DNA of 64,000 nucleotides from Pirellulaceae bacterium. Its GTDB lineage: Bacteria > Planctomycetota > Planctomycetia > Pirellulales > Pirellulaceae. Numbering within the stretch: position 1 is the first letter of the stretch; each line of letters begins with the position of its first letter. The notes under the pieces are model-generated. The model was not told where the DNA came from and made no database searches. It was given only the letters and a program-made list of their open reading frames with translations. Where the stretch lies: positions 248,001-312,000 of the forward strand of contig BPJU01000006.1 of assembly GCA_026004775.1 (NCBI GenBank), written 5' to 3'. Below, one piece after another: positions 45,118 through 54,986 of the stretch. Made by a program: the position numbers and the translations under genes.

Positions 45118-47955
45118 ATGCTGACGGAAAGACGACCAGACGAGCGTTTGGACGCCTTCGGCGACTGGGGACGGTTCGTGGCTCGGTGCTGGTGGCTGGT
45201 TCTGCTCGTTTGGCTGGTAAGTTGGGCCCTGTTGCGCTGGGCAGCCCCTCCTTGGGACGAAGTGACATATGACGGCGATTTGGCTTACCTGCCCAGAGAT
45301 CGGCCGAGCGTGGTGGGCGAGCGACTGCTGGCTCGCGGTTTTCCCCATGATTTCGCTGCCAGCCAACTGGTGATCGTTATTGCCCGGGAGGACCGCCCTC
45401 TCGACGAGGAAGACATCTACGCAGCCTACGATGTAGCGCGGCGGATGAAGCTGCTCCACGCCGAAACGGCGCTGGCACGGTTATATCGTCTGGAGAGATT
45501 GCGGAAAGAATCGAGCCGCCTGGAGGCCGAGGCACTTGCCGAGCGAGTCGAGCTGGCTCGGCAGGAAGCTCTGGATGCCTTCGACGAGGCCGCCTATTTT
45601 GACGAAGCGCTCTACCGGCATCGGCAACGCAAAGCAGATAGGCCGGCGGGTGTCGTGCCGGCCGGCGCCGCTACCGATCGGAAAATGGCGCGGATGTACT
45701 GGCTGCGGGCCGAGTTGTACGAGCATTTGGGACGCAGTGAGGAGGCCGAGCGTGAGAGGCGCCGAGCAGTGGCGATCGACCCGCAATGCCCGGAGCTATA
45801 CGGCATCCCGGCGAAGCTCACGACCGACTGGCCAATCCTGGACGTCTGGACCTGGCGCGACCCGGTATTTGGACGCAAATTGGTCAGCGATGACAAACAG
45901 GCGCGCCTGGTGGTGTTGCGTTTGGCCAACGAGTTCATGGCGATCCGCAATCAGCCGTTGCTTCAGCTTGTCAGGAGCGAGCTCCAGCAAGTACGCCGCC
46001 AGCTCACAGCCGACCAGCAGCAGCACCTGACTATCCAATGGACCGGTTCGGCGGCGATCGGCGGGGACATGCTGGATCTGGCTCGCCGCAGTATCGAACA
46101 TACCGAATGGTATACGGTAGCGCTGATCGTGATCTTTCTGGTGGTGGTGTACCGGGCTCCGCTGCTGGTGGCTATTCCTCTGGTGTCGATAGCTCTTTCA
46201 GTCGCCATCGCCACGCACGTGGTGGCACTGTTGGCCGTGCCGGCCGAACAGCCGTGGGAAGAGCTGCGCATGGGACTGCGGGTCTTCACCACGACGAAAG
46301 TCTTCATCATCGTAATTCTTTTTGGAAGCGGAACCGACTACTGCCTGTTCTTGATCTCGCGCTACCGGGAGGAGTTATCCGGCGGCCGAGCCCCGCGCGA
46401 GGCGCTGGCTACCACCCTGGCCGGCGTCGGTACAGCACTGCTGGCCAGTGCCCTCACGACCGTAGTGGGCCTGGCGATGATGGGCTTAGCCGAATTCGGC
46501 AAATTTCGCTACAGCGGTCCGGTGATCGGCCTGTGCCTGCTGGTGACGCTGCTGGTGTGCTTGTCGTTCAGTCCCGCCCTGCTGTATGCCCTCGGCACAA
46601 CCCCCTTGCCCCGATGGCTGGGCGGCCTGGCCGCGGCGGACAACCGGAACGCTGTTTCCCTGGATCGCTTGTGGAACGGGGTGGGCCGAGCCGTAGTACG
46701 GTATCCCGGGGCCCTTTTGCTGCTGGGAGTCGTCCCCGTTTTGCCGGCGGCTGTCTACGGTTGGTTCAGTGCCGATCGGGTTACGTACGACTTGCTGGCC
46801 GGCTTGCCTGAGTCGCGTCCTAGTCGCATCGGTACATCAGCCTTGCGGCGGCATTTTCCGGTAGGAGAGAGTGGCCCGGTGACGGTCGTCCTACACCAGC
46901 CCGGCACCGATTTCAGCCAGCAACAGGGGCGGCAGAAAATCTATGAACTGGCAGCCAAGCTATATCAGGTTCCGGGCGTCCAGCGGGTGCGCAGCCTGGT
47001 CGATCCCTTGGGAGAGTACCCGCCCGGTTCCCAAATCGGGCTGACCGATTCGCAGGCCTGGCGTTTGTGGCTGTCTCGCCCACATCGGAAAACTGAGGCG
47101 ATCTTCGTGGCCCACACGGCGGCTTACCCGCGTGATCTTACGCGCCTGGAAGTGGTGTTGGCGTACGACCCGTTTTCACCGGAGGCTCTGCGAGCCGTAA
47201 CCGACATTCGACAATTGTGCCAGTCGCTGGCGGGTGACCGGACGTCGCCGTGGTTTGGCGCTACGGTCGGTTTTGCGGGCCCTACGGCTGCCATGGCGGA
47301 CCTGCGCGAGGTAACCTTGCACGATCGGCATCGCATTGAGGTTCTGGTCGTTGCCGCCGTATTGCTGGTCTTATTGGTGCTGCTGCGCCGGCCTGTGATT
47401 TGCGTTTACTTGATCGTTTCCGTGTTGTTCAGCTACCTGGTCACCATCGGCCTTACCGAGGCGGTTTTCCGCTGGTGGTACGGGCCTTCCTACGAAGGAC
47501 TGGATTGGAAAGTGCCGCTCTTCCTGTTTGTCATCCTGGTAGCGATCGGGCAAGACTATAACGTCTACCTGGTGACGCGGGTTTTTGAAGAACAACGGCG
47601 GCGCGGGCCCGTGGCCGGCCTGCGCTACGCCGTCAGCCGTACCGGGGGGATCATCACCAGTTGTGGGCTTATCATGGCCGGCACCTTCCTGGCGATGACC
47701 ACGCCTTCGTGGGCTCCCGACCTGAAACAATGGTTCGTGGCGACCGATCTGGATACCGGCACCGGCGGTTTTCGCGGCTTAACGGAGCTCGGCTTCGCAC
47801 TTACTTTGGGTATCGCACTTGATACATTCTGGGTAAGATCCGTGTTGGTGCCGTCGTTCTTGGCCTTACGGATGCGGTGGCGGGCCAAGTGGCACTTCAG
47901 AAAAACAGACAGCCACCGATTGCCTAAATCGTCGACAACTCTGCCCGATTCCTAG
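45118..47955 (+). CDS. MMPL/RND-superfamily exporter
   Basis: A 945-residue protein with two six-helix MMPL blocks: the first after residue 335 (IVIFLVVVYRAPLLVAIPLVS), the second near the C-terminus (VLVVAAVLLVLLVLLRRPVI). It carries GSGTDYCLFLISRYREEL and the related GQDYNVYLVTRVFEEQRRRG loops. TM1 is near residues 24-43. The first periplasmic region includes an unusual helical insert (residues 125-225) with a coiled-coil-like stretch and a TPR-like unit (WLRAELYEHLGRSEEAERER). It uses proton motive force to move lipids or hydrophobic molecules; the substrate is unknown. AAGGAG precedes the ATG by eight bases. It is divergent from the S41 protease. Confidence 0.88.
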   Translation: MLTERRPDERLDAFGDWGRFVARCWWLVLLVWLVSWALLRWAAPPWDEVTYDGDLAYLPRDRPSVVGERLLARGFPHDFAASQLVIVIAREDRPLDEEDIYAAYDVARRMKLLHAETALARLYRLERLRKESSRLEAEALAERVELARQEALDAFDEAAYFDEALYRHRQRKADRPAGVVPAGAATDRKMARMYWLRAELYEHLGRSEEAERERRRAVAIDPQCPELYGIPAKLTTDWPILDVWTWRDPVFGRKLVSDDKQARLVVLRLANEFMAIRNQPLLQLVRSELQQVRRQLTADQQQHLTIQWTGSAAIGGDMLDLARRSIEHTEWYTVALIVIFLVVVYRAPLLVAIPLVSIALSVAIATHVVALLAVPAEQPWEELRMGLRVFTTTKVFIIVILFGSGTDYCLFLISRYREELSGGRAPREALATTLAGVGTALLASALTTVVGLAMMGLAEFGKFRYSGPVIGLCLLVTLLVCLSFSPALLYALGTTPLPRWLGGLAAADNRNAVSLDRLWNGVGRAVVRYPGALLLLGVVPVLPAAVYGWFSADRVTYDLLAGLPESRPSRIGTSALRRHFPVGESGPVTVVLHQPGTDFSQQQGRQKIYELAAKLYQVPGVQRVRSLVDPLGEYPPGSQIGLTDSQAWRLWLSRPHRKTEAIFVAHTAAYPRDLTRLEVVLAYDPFSPEALRAVTDIRQLCQSLAGDRTSPWFGATVGFAGPTAAMADLREVTLHDRHRIEVLVVAAVLLVLLVLLRRPVICVYLIVSVLFSYLVTIGLTEAVFRWWYGPSYEGLDWKVPLFLFVILVAIGQDYNVYLVTRVFEEQRRRGPVAGLRYAVSRTGGIITSCGLIMAGTFLAMTTPSWAPDLKQWFVATDLDTGTGGFRGLTELGFALTLGIALDTFWVRSVLVPSFLALRMRWRAKWHFRKTDSHRLPKSSTTLPDS

Positions 47956-48377
47956 GCATATTACCCGAAAACGAGCCCAAACTTCGTCGCGGCGCGATTT
48001 ATGTAACATGTTCCATAGCAACCACTTATAAATGATGTGGGCGTTCAAGCCCAATCGGCGCAGCACTTGCAATAAGAGAAGCTTCGTAACCGCGGAGTCG
48101 GCATCGCAAGCCGATAAGGCGAGCCGGGGCGACCTGCTCGGCAAACCGCGAGGTTCGGCCGGATAGGCGGTCGGGTCAAGGGGGCGGGTGTTTCGGGCCG
48201 GCGCGGGTACTCGACAAACACGCGTGCTCTGGCATGATGATGTTCGGTGATGCGGTGGTCGGTGGCGCTCTGGAAGCCGGCAGTGCCCAGGCAAGCTCTC
48301 GGCCGGCAGAGAGCCAAGTAATGGGGGGCGAAAAGCCCGTGGGATCCTTCTGGTTCGATTTAGGGAAGGGAGCTGAC
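47956..48377. other. Intergenic region upstream of glnA
   Basis: About 420 bases. A long frame from 48234 continues into glnA, but the glutamine synthetase itself is expected to start at GTG 48378. Weak -10-like TATAAA occurs around 48029. No other gene is seen. Confidence 0.4.
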
Positions 48378-49790
48378 GTGACTCCAAAAGAAGTATTGGC
48401 GTTGTGCCGCGAAAAGGATGTCAAGGCGGTGGATCTTCGGTTCATGGATTTTCCGGGATTGTGGCAGCACTTTACGATTCCGGTGTCGGCCCTGACCGAG
48501 GACGTCTTCGAGGAGGGATTGGGTTTTGACGGTTCGAGCATCCGCGGCTGGCAGGCGATCAATGAGAGCGATATGTTGGTCGTGCCGCAGCCGGAAACGG
48601 CGTTCCTGGATCCGTTCACGGCGATTCCGACGCTGGTGATGATCTGTAACATTCAGGATCCGATAACGCGTGAAGACTACACGCGTGATCCTCGCAATGT
48701 GGCCCGCAAGGCGGTCAATTACTTGCGGAGCACCGGCGTGGCTGACACAGCCAATTTCGGGCCGGAGGCCGAATTCTTCGTGTTCGACGATGTGCGTTTC
48801 GATCAGCGGTCGCACGAAGGCTATTACCACATCGACAGCATCGAGGGCGAGTGGAACCGGGGGCGGGACGAGAAGCCCAACCTCGGCTACAAGATCCGGC
48901 ACAAGGAGGGTTACTTCCCGGTACCTCCGATGGACCACTTGATGGATCTGCGCAACGAGATGATGACGACGATGATTGCGTGCGGCATCGAGGTCGAAGC
49001 GCAGCACCATGAAGTGGCGACGGCCGGCCAGTGCGAAATCGACATGAAGTTTCGCGACCTGGTGACGATGGCCGACCATCTGTTGATCTACAAGTATGTG
49101 GTGAAAAACGTGGCTCGCCGCCACAACAAGACCGTCACCTTCATGCCCAAACCATTGTTCGGCGACAACGGGTCGGGCATGCATACGCATTTTTCGTTGT
49201 GGAAAGACGGCCAGCCGCTTTTCGCCGGCTCGCAATACGCAGGTCTGAGTGAGGCGGCGTTGCACGCCATCGGCGGGCTGCTCAAACACGCTCCCTCGCT
49301 GCTGGCCTTCACCAATCCGACGACCAACAGCTACAAGCGGTTGGTGCCCGGCTATGAGGCGCCGGTGAACCTGGCCTACTCGCAGCGCAATCGTTCGGCG
49401 GCGTGCCGCATCCCGATGTACAGCCCCAGCCCGAAGTCGAAGCGGATCGAATTCCGCTGCCCGGACGGAAGCTGCAATCCATATCTGGCGTTTGCAGCCA
49501 TGCTGATGGCCGCTTTGGATGGGATCCAAAACAAGATCGATCCCGGCGAACCGCTCGATAAGGATATCTACGATCTGCCGCCGGAAGAACTGGCCAAAGT
49601 GCCGAAGACGCCCGGTAGTCTGGAAGAAGCACTGAATGCCCTGGAAGCGGATCACGAATATCTGCTGCGGGGCGACGTGTTCACGCCGGATGTCATCGAG
49701 ACGTGGATCCGGTACAAGCGCAAGACGGAAGTCGACGGCGTGCGTTTGCGACCGCACCCGTATGAGTTCTGCCTGTACTTCGATTGCTAG
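48378..49790 (+). CDS. glnA: Glutamine synthetase, type I
   Basis: A 470-residue GSI protein starting at GTG 48378, which is preceded by GGGAG at five bases and gives the usual family N-terminus and length. It shows the signatures [85 protein letters not shown] and [16 protein letters not shown]. The adenylylation-site segment DIYDLPPEE carries the Tyr, so regulation by GlnE-type adenylylation is possible. It condenses ammonia and glutamate with ATP. It is followed by a terminator. Confidence 0.95.
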   Translation: MTPKEVLALCREKDVKAVDLRFMDFPGLWQHFTIPVSALTEDVFEEGLGFDGSSIRGWQAINESDMLVVPQPETAFLDPFTAIPTLVMICNIQDPITREDYTRDPRNVARKAVNYLRSTGVADTANFGPEAEFFVFDDVRFDQRSHEGYYHIDSIEGEWNRGRDEKPNLGYKIRHKEGYFPVPPMDHLMDLRNEMMTTMIACGIEVEAQHHEVATAGQCEIDMKFRDLVTMADHLLIYKYVVKNVARRHNKTVTFMPKPLFGDNGSGMHTHFSLWKDGQPLFAGSQYAGLSEAALHAIGGLLKHAPSLLAFTNPTTNSYKRLVPGYEAPVNLAYSQRNRSAACRIPMYSPSPKSKRIEFRCPDGSCNPYLAFAAMLMAALDGIQNKIDPGEPLDKDIYDLPPEELAKVPKTPGSLEEALNALEADHEYLLRGDVFTPDVIETWIRYKRKTEVDGVRLRPHPYEFCLYFDC

Positions 49791-49889
49791 GCGGATGGGC
49801 CTAAGGAGCAACCGACCGGCCACGGGAGAATCCGTGCAATTCCGGTAGGCCCGTGTCATCGATCGTCGAGGTTGCTTGAGCAACGAATG

Positions 49890-49923
49890 CCGGCCTGGTA
49901 CGTTGGTGCCAGTCCGGTTTTTT
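49890..49923 (+). terminator. Intrinsic terminator after glnA
   Basis: CCGGCCTGG pairs with CCAGTCCGG (a C opposite T mismatch splits the two 4-bp helices) around a 10-base loop, followed by TTTTTT at 49918-49923. Lies 100 bases past the glnA stop. Confidence 0.75.
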
Positions 49924-50071
49924 GTTGGATGGCGGTTGTGCGAGAGGCTCAAGCTTTGTTGGCAAGAGATGAGTCGGAGTGTGAAGTGAATAAGATTGTG
50001 GGGTGCCAAGCAGATATGACGTGGGATTTGCCCGTGAAGCCGTGCGGCTGTCACGCGGGAGAAGAGACGAT

Positions 50072-50800
50072 ATGGCAATAGATGAGCGCGTATTGAACCG
50101 GTTGGCGGAATTCGACACACCTACGATTTGCAATGTCATCGAGTTGTTTGACGTGCGGCCGCGCGACCAGGGCTACATGGATCAGCGCGTGCGTGCCTGT
50201 TTTCCCGACCTGCCCCCGGTGGTCGGCTTCGCGGCGCCGGCCGCCTTTCGGTCGTCGTTGCCACCCGAGAAAGGGGACGCCTACGGCAGCCTGGAAAAGC
50301 AGCTCGAGCAACTGGCCGCACTGCCCGGCCCGGGCATTGTCGTTATTCAGGACTTGGACGACCCACCGGTGGCGGCGGTGTTTGGGGAGGTGATGTGTTC
50401 GGCCTATCAGGCATTCGGCGCGCGCGGTTTGGTGACCAACGGGGCGGGACGCGACTTGCCCCAAGTACGGGCACTGGGCTTCCCGGTCTTCACCTCAGGG
50501 GCGATCGCCTCGCACGGCTATTGCCACTTGTTGCACTTGGGACTGCCGGTTCGCGTCGGTGGCCTGGTCGTGCGGCAGGGCGACCTGCTGCATGCCGATG
50601 CCAACGGCATCACGAACATCCCGCTTTCGATTGCGGCGGAGGTGGCCGATGTGGCAGCAGAATTTGTGGCGGCCGAGGCGATCGTGCTTGACTATGTGAA
50701 AGCTCCAGGGCCAAAATCCGTGAAAGAGTTTGCCGACCGTCGCCGGGCTTTCCAGGAGGCGGTGGCCCGACTGGTGCGGCGAATCCGCGGCCAGACGTGA
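50072..50800 (+). CDS. RraA-family protein
   Basis: A 242-residue protein of the RraA/4-hydroxy-4-methyl-2-oxoglutarate aldolase family. It has FDTPTICNVIELFDVRPR, FGEVMCSAYQAFGARGLVTNG, GAGRDLPQVRALGFPVFTS (Arg-Asp pair of the metal/oxaloacetate site) and HADANGITNIP. The family covers aldolase/decarboxylases and RNase E inhibitors; here an aldolase-type lyase is more likely. ATG 50072 is chosen with GGGAGAAGAG upstream. Its stop overlaps the possible GTG of ald (GTGA), so coupling is likely. Confidence 0.86.
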   Translation: MAIDERVLNRLAEFDTPTICNVIELFDVRPRDQGYMDQRVRACFPDLPPVVGFAAPAAFRSSLPPEKGDAYGSLEKQLEQLAALPGPGIVVIQDLDDPPVAAVFGEVMCSAYQAFGARGLVTNGAGRDLPQVRALGFPVFTSGAIASHGYCHLLHLGLPVRVGGLVVRQGDLLHADANGITNIPLSIAAEVADVAAEFVAAEAIVLDYVKAPGPKSVKEFADRRRAFQEAVARLVRRIRGQT

Positions 50801-50826
50801 CCGACTTTTCCGTGCGGGAATCGGAT

Positions 50827-51942
50827 ATGATCATCGGCGTACCCCGCGAAATCAAACGGGACGAATACCGAGTGGCGATGCTGCCGGTGGGGGTGGAAGA
50901 GTTGGTCCGCGCCGGGCACAAAGTATTGATCGAAGCCGGTGCGGGGCTGGGTTCGGGGATCCCGGACCATGCCTACCTGGAGCACGGCGCGGAGCTGGTT
51001 GCTTCGGGGGCGGATATTTACCGGCGTGCCGAGTTGGTAGTGAAAGTCAAGGAACCGCTTCCCGAGGAGTATTCTTTGTTGCAGCCAGGCCAAGCGGTTT
51101 TCACCTATTTTCACTTCGCCGCCGATCGCGGCCTGACCGAAGCGATGCTGGAAGCGGGCGTCACGTGCCTGGCCTATGAAACGTTGCGTGATGAGCACGG
51201 CCGGCTGCCGCTGCTTACGCCGATGAGCGAAGTGGCCGGACGCATGAGCATCCAGGAAGGCGCCAAGTATCTGGAAAAGCCGCAGATGGGACGTGGTATC
51301 CTGCTGGGTGGTGTACCGGGCGTCGCTCCCGCACATATCACCATCCTGGGCGGCGGCGTGGTGGGAGCCAACGCCGCCCGCATCGCCGCCGGTTTCCATG
51401 CTGATGTGGCCATTCTGGATATCAACATGGACCGCCTGCGCTATCTGGCCGATGTGATGCCCCCGAATGTCAACGTGCTGTTCAGTGATCGGCACACGAT
51501 CCGCGAGGAGTTGAAGTTGGCCGATCTGGTGATCGGTGCGGTGCTGATACCGGGTGCCAAAGCCCCGTCGCTGATATCGCGCCAAGATTTGCGGCTGATG
51601 AAACCGGGGAGCGTCATTATCGACGTGGCGATCGATCAGGGAGGTTGTGTGGAAACCAGCCGTCCCACCACGCACAGCGATCCGGTATATCTTGAAGAAG
51701 ACGTCGTCCATTATTGCGTGACCAACATGCCGGGAGCCGTGGGACGCACCAGCACGTTCGCACTGTGCAACGTAACGCTGCCGTGGATCATGAAAGTGGC
51801 TCAATACGGCCCGCTCGAAGCCGCTCGGCGCTTCCCGCCTCTGGCAACCGCCATCAACATCCACGATGGCCGCGTCACCAACCAGGCGGTAGCAGAAACG
51901 TTCAACATGGAGTGGCACCAGTTGCCCTTGACTGACCGATGA
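50827..51942 (+). CDS. ald: Alanine dehydrogenase
   Basis: A 371-residue enzyme with the family N-terminus IIGVPREIKRDEYRVAMLP, the catalytic-region GAGLGSGIPDHAYL, the NAD-binding ITILGGGVVGANAARIA and the C-terminal RTSTFALCNVTLPWIM. It interconverts L-alanine and pyruvate plus ammonia with NAD. ATG 50827 gives the usual family start; a GTG at 50797 in frame overlaps the rraA stop. The stop overlaps the mtnA start codon (ATGA), so all three genes look like one coupled unit. Confidence 0.94.
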   Translation: MIIGVPREIKRDEYRVAMLPVGVEELVRAGHKVLIEAGAGLGSGIPDHAYLEHGAELVASGADIYRRAELVVKVKEPLPEEYSLLQPGQAVFTYFHFAADRGLTEAMLEAGVTCLAYETLRDEHGRLPLLTPMSEVAGRMSIQEGAKYLEKPQMGRGILLGGVPGVAPAHITILGGGVVGANAARIAAGFHADVAILDINMDRLRYLADVMPPNVNVLFSDRHTIREELKLADLVIGAVLIPGAKAPSLISRQDLRLMKPGSVIIDVAIDQGGCVETSRPTTHSDPVYLEEDVVHYCVTNMPGAVGRTSTFALCNVTLPWIMKVAQYGPLEAARRFPPLATAINIHDGRVTNQAVAETFNMEWHQLPLTDR

Positions 51943-53084
51943 CCGATCCACAGTCCTTGTCGATCGATCCGAGTGCGACACCTCGTGCGGAGACTTCACC
52001 CGGTGCCGGCAGAGCCCCGGACTGCCGTGCGGTGCGTCCCTTGCGGTGGGTCGGCCAGACGGACGGCTACCTGGTGCTCGTCGACCAGACGCGGCTGCCT
52101 CTGGAGTACCGGGAAATCGAATGCCACACGGTTGAGCAATTGTGGCAGGCGATCCGGCAGTTGTGCGTCCGAGGGGCTCCGGCTATCGGAATTGCCGCGG
52201 CCTACGGTTTGTGTCTCGGCTTGCAGCCGGTAAGCCGGGCACCTCGTGAAAAATTCCTCGAAAGACTCGATCAACTGATCGACTATTTAGGGGAAAGTCG
52301 CCCCACGGCGGTCAACCTTTTTTGGGCGTTGCACCGGATGCGGCGCGTGGCTTTCGCTGCGCCGGCGGGCGCTTCGAGCATGGAACTTCTGGACCGACTG
52401 TTGGAAGAAGCTCATGCCATATTCGAAGAAGACCGCCGCATGTGCCGGGCCATCGGGAGCCATGGCGCGGGGTTGCTGCGATCCGTGCGAGCCGTCCTTA
52501 CCCATTGCAACACCGGTGGTCTGGCGACCGCCGAATACGGTACGGCCTTGTCCATCATCTTCACCGCTCAGGACCAGGGCCACTTGCTGCATGTCTACGT
52601 CGATGAAACTCGCCCGCTGTGGCAGGGAGCGCGGCTGACGGCGTGGGAACTGGGCCAGCGAGGAATTCCGGTCACCGTTATCTGCGATTCGATGGCCGGC
52701 TGGCTGATGCGTACCGGGCGAGTACAGGCGGTGCTGGTGGGAGCTGATCGTATTGCCGCCAACGGTGACACGGCCAACAAGATCGGTACCTATAGTCTGG
52801 CCGTGTTGGCTCGCGCTCACAACCTGCCCTTCTATGTCGCCGCCCCCAGCTCGACGTTCGATCTGACGATCCCTAACGGCGATGCCATCCCTATCGAACA
52901 GCGACCGCCCGATGAGGTGGTAGCGCCGTTCGGCCGTCGCATCGCACCGGAAAACATCAATGTGTTCAATCCGGCTTTCGACGTCACGCCGGCCGAACTG
53001 GTAACGGCCATCGTTACCGAACGCGGTGTCATTCAGCCGGTCACGCCGGAGAGCATCCGCCGGACCATGGGAAATGCTGCGTAA
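51939..53084 (+). CDS. mtnA: S-methyl-5-thioribose-1-phosphate isomerase
   Basis: A 381-residue enzyme of the methionine salvage pathway. It carries LPLEYREIECHTVEQLWQAI, RGAPAIGIAAAYG, the catalytic Cys region VLTHCNTGGLAT and the catalytic Asp region VGADRIAANGDTANKIGTY. It isomerises methylthioribose-1-phosphate to methylthioribulose-1-phosphate. About 30 extra residues stand before the usual family start. The ATG overlaps the ald stop by four bases. Confidence 0.93.
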   Translation: MTDPQSLSIDPSATPRAETSPGAGRAPDCRAVRPLRWVGQTDGYLVLVDQTRLPLEYREIECHTVEQLWQAIRQLCVRGAPAIGIAAAYGLCLGLQPVSRAPREKFLERLDQLIDYLGESRPTAVNLFWALHRMRRVAFAAPAGASSMELLDRLLEEAHAIFEEDRRMCRAIGSHGAGLLRSVRAVLTHCNTGGLATAEYGTALSIIFTAQDQGHLLHVYVDETRPLWQGARLTAWELGQRGIPVTVICDSMAGWLMRTGRVQAVLVGADRIAANGDTANKIGTYSLAVLARAHNLPFYVAAPSSTFDLTIPNGDAIPIEQRPPDEVVAPFGRRIAPENINVFNPAFDVTPAELVTAIVTERGVIQPVTPESIRRTMGNAA

Positions 53085-53254
53085 CGCGCCGTACGGCACC
53101 CGCGGGACGCTCTTGGTACCCGCTCGGCATCAGTCCCCCGAATCTCCGAGAAAAAAACTTTCGCTGCAATCGCTGCAATGGTAAACTGATGTCAATCTGT
53201 TGATACAACCGGGCTTGATTGACCGGTGGGGACAGGAAGCGAGGAGATCTCATT

Positions 53255-54700
53255 ATGCCGGCAGCTCAAGTATGGCAGCACCCAGCTTTCAGCCGGCGTA
53301 CCGCGATCCAGGCCGGCGCCATTGGAATCCTGGGATTGGGAATGAACCACTTGGGAGCGCTGCGGCAGGTGGGGGCCGCCCAGAGCTACGGTTCGTTTGG
53401 GAAAGCCCGGGCATGTATCTTTATCTTTTTGTCGGGTGGGCTTTCTCAATTGGACAGTTTTGACTTGAAGCCGGAAGCTCCGGAGGACGTACGTGGCGAG
53501 TTTCGGCCGGTGTCCACACGAACTCCGGGATTGCAGATTTGCGAGCACTTGCCGCGGCTGGCGGCCCAGAGCCACCGGTGGGCGGTTATCCGATCGTTGA
53601 CTCACTCTTCCAACGAACATTCAGCCGGACACATGATCATGCTGACCGGCCGATCGGTTCTGCCTCCCGGATTTCAGCCCAACAGTCCGCAGCCAACGGA
53701 TTGGCCGAGCATCGCAGCGGTGGTAGGGGCTGTGGCCGTGAAGCGCAACAACCTGCCGCCTGCGGCGGTGTTGCCCGAAAAACTGGTTCATTACTCGGGA
53801 CGCGTCATTCCCGGGCAGTTTGCCGGGCAAATGGGCCGGCATCGTGATCCGTGGTTCATCGAAGCTTCGCCTTTCCATCCCACTCGCTACGGAGCCTATC
53901 CGCAGTACAGTTTTGATCATCAGGAGCGGGGCACCGATGAGACGCGGATGTTTCAGGCTCCGTGTTTGAAGCTGCCGCAGGGAATGACGGCTGGGCAACT
54001 ACAAGATCGCGTCGCTTTGGGACGGCTGTTTGCCCAGCAGTGCCGAGAGCTGGATCGGTTTGCCCAAGTCGAACAAGTGGATCGGTATCGCCAGGCGGCT
54101 ATCGGGTTGCTGACCGATCCGCGTGTGCGGCGTGCGCTGGATGTTACTCGTGCCCCGGAAGCGATTAAGGAACGCTATGGCAAAAACGCATTCGGCTGGT
54201 CGCTATTGATGGCCCGCAATCTGGTCGCCGAAGGCGTGACACTGGTCCAAGTCAATCTGGGCAACGACGAAACGTGGGATACGCACGGCAACGCGTTTCC
54301 GCATCTGAAAGAGAAACTCTTTCCGCCCACAGATCAGGCGGTGTCCGCATTGCTAGACGATCTGGCCGAGTCGGGATTGCTGGAAGAGACGCTCATCGTG
54401 ATGGCAAGCGAGTTTGGAAGGACGCCGAAGATCAGTTTACTGCCCCGATACTACAAACTTCCCGGTCGCGATCACTGGGGAGCCGTCCAGTCGGTGTGGC
54501 TGGCCGGTGGTCCGGTGCCGGGAGGGGTGGTTGTGGGGGCTTCAGACCGAATCGGTGCCTACCCGTCTGACGATCCAAAAACACCCGAACAGTTGGCCGC
54601 CACTATTTATCATGCCTTGGGTATACCGCGTTACGCCGTGTGGCACGATCAACAACAGCGCCCCCATGCCGTTTACCACGGCGAACCGATTTTTGCCTGA
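53255..54700 (+). CDS. DUF1501 protein with Tat-type leader
   Basis: A 481-residue protein of the DUF1501 family, very common in planctomycetes. The leader FSRRTAIQAGAIGILGLGM is a twin-arginine signal. The alkaline-phosphatase/sulfatase-like core is visible in ACIFIFLSGGLSQLDSFDLK, GFQPNSPQPTDWPSIAAVVG and MASEFGRTPKI. The family resembles metal-dependent sulfatases/phosphatases, but its substrate is not established. ATG 53255 has GAGGAGATC upstream; the frame is open to 53219. It stands alone, upstream of tRNA-Leu. Confidence 0.9.
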   Translation: MPAAQVWQHPAFSRRTAIQAGAIGILGLGMNHLGALRQVGAAQSYGSFGKARACIFIFLSGGLSQLDSFDLKPEAPEDVRGEFRPVSTRTPGLQICEHLPRLAAQSHRWAVIRSLTHSSNEHSAGHMIMLTGRSVLPPGFQPNSPQPTDWPSIAAVVGAVAVKRNNLPPAAVLPEKLVHYSGRVIPGQFAGQMGRHRDPWFIEASPFHPTRYGAYPQYSFDHQERGTDETRMFQAPCLKLPQGMTAGQLQDRVALGRLFAQQCRELDRFAQVEQVDRYRQAAIGLLTDPRVRRALDVTRAPEAIKERYGKNAFGWSLLMARNLVAEGVTLVQVNLGNDETWDTHGNAFPHLKEKLFPPTDQAVSALLDDLAESGLLEETLIVMASEFGRTPKISLLPRYYKLPGRDHWGAVQSVWLAGGPVPGGVVVGASDRIGAYPSDDPKTPEQLAATIYHALGIPRYAVWHDQQQRPHAVYHGEPIFA

Positions 54701-54766
54701 GAATCCTCATCGGTGGTCCGCCGCACGGGCGAGTCGGGTAATGAATCATCCGCAAAGGGCGTCCCC

Positions 54767-54796
54767 TTGGATCAAGACGGCGGTGGTGTCTATAAT
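54767..54796 (+). promoter_or_regulatory. Promoter of tRNA-Leu
   Basis: TTGGAT (54767-54772) and TATAAT (54791-54796) are separated by 18 bases, and the tRNA begins 31 bases after the -10. Confidence 0.6.
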
Positions 54797-54825
54797 GAAG
54801 CGACTGCGATGAATTCACTAGACGC

Positions 54826-54912
<87 letters not shown>

Positions 54913-54986
54913 TTCTGTCCGGTCGCTCCGGGAACGATACCGACTCACAATCTGGGCGGGACTCATCGGCCGCGATGGTTGCCCAG

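Noticed and set aside
48360-50120. 586-codon minus-strand frame antisense to glnA
   Set aside because: Glutamine synthetase is certain on the other strand, and the antisense product is Arg/His-rich without motifs.
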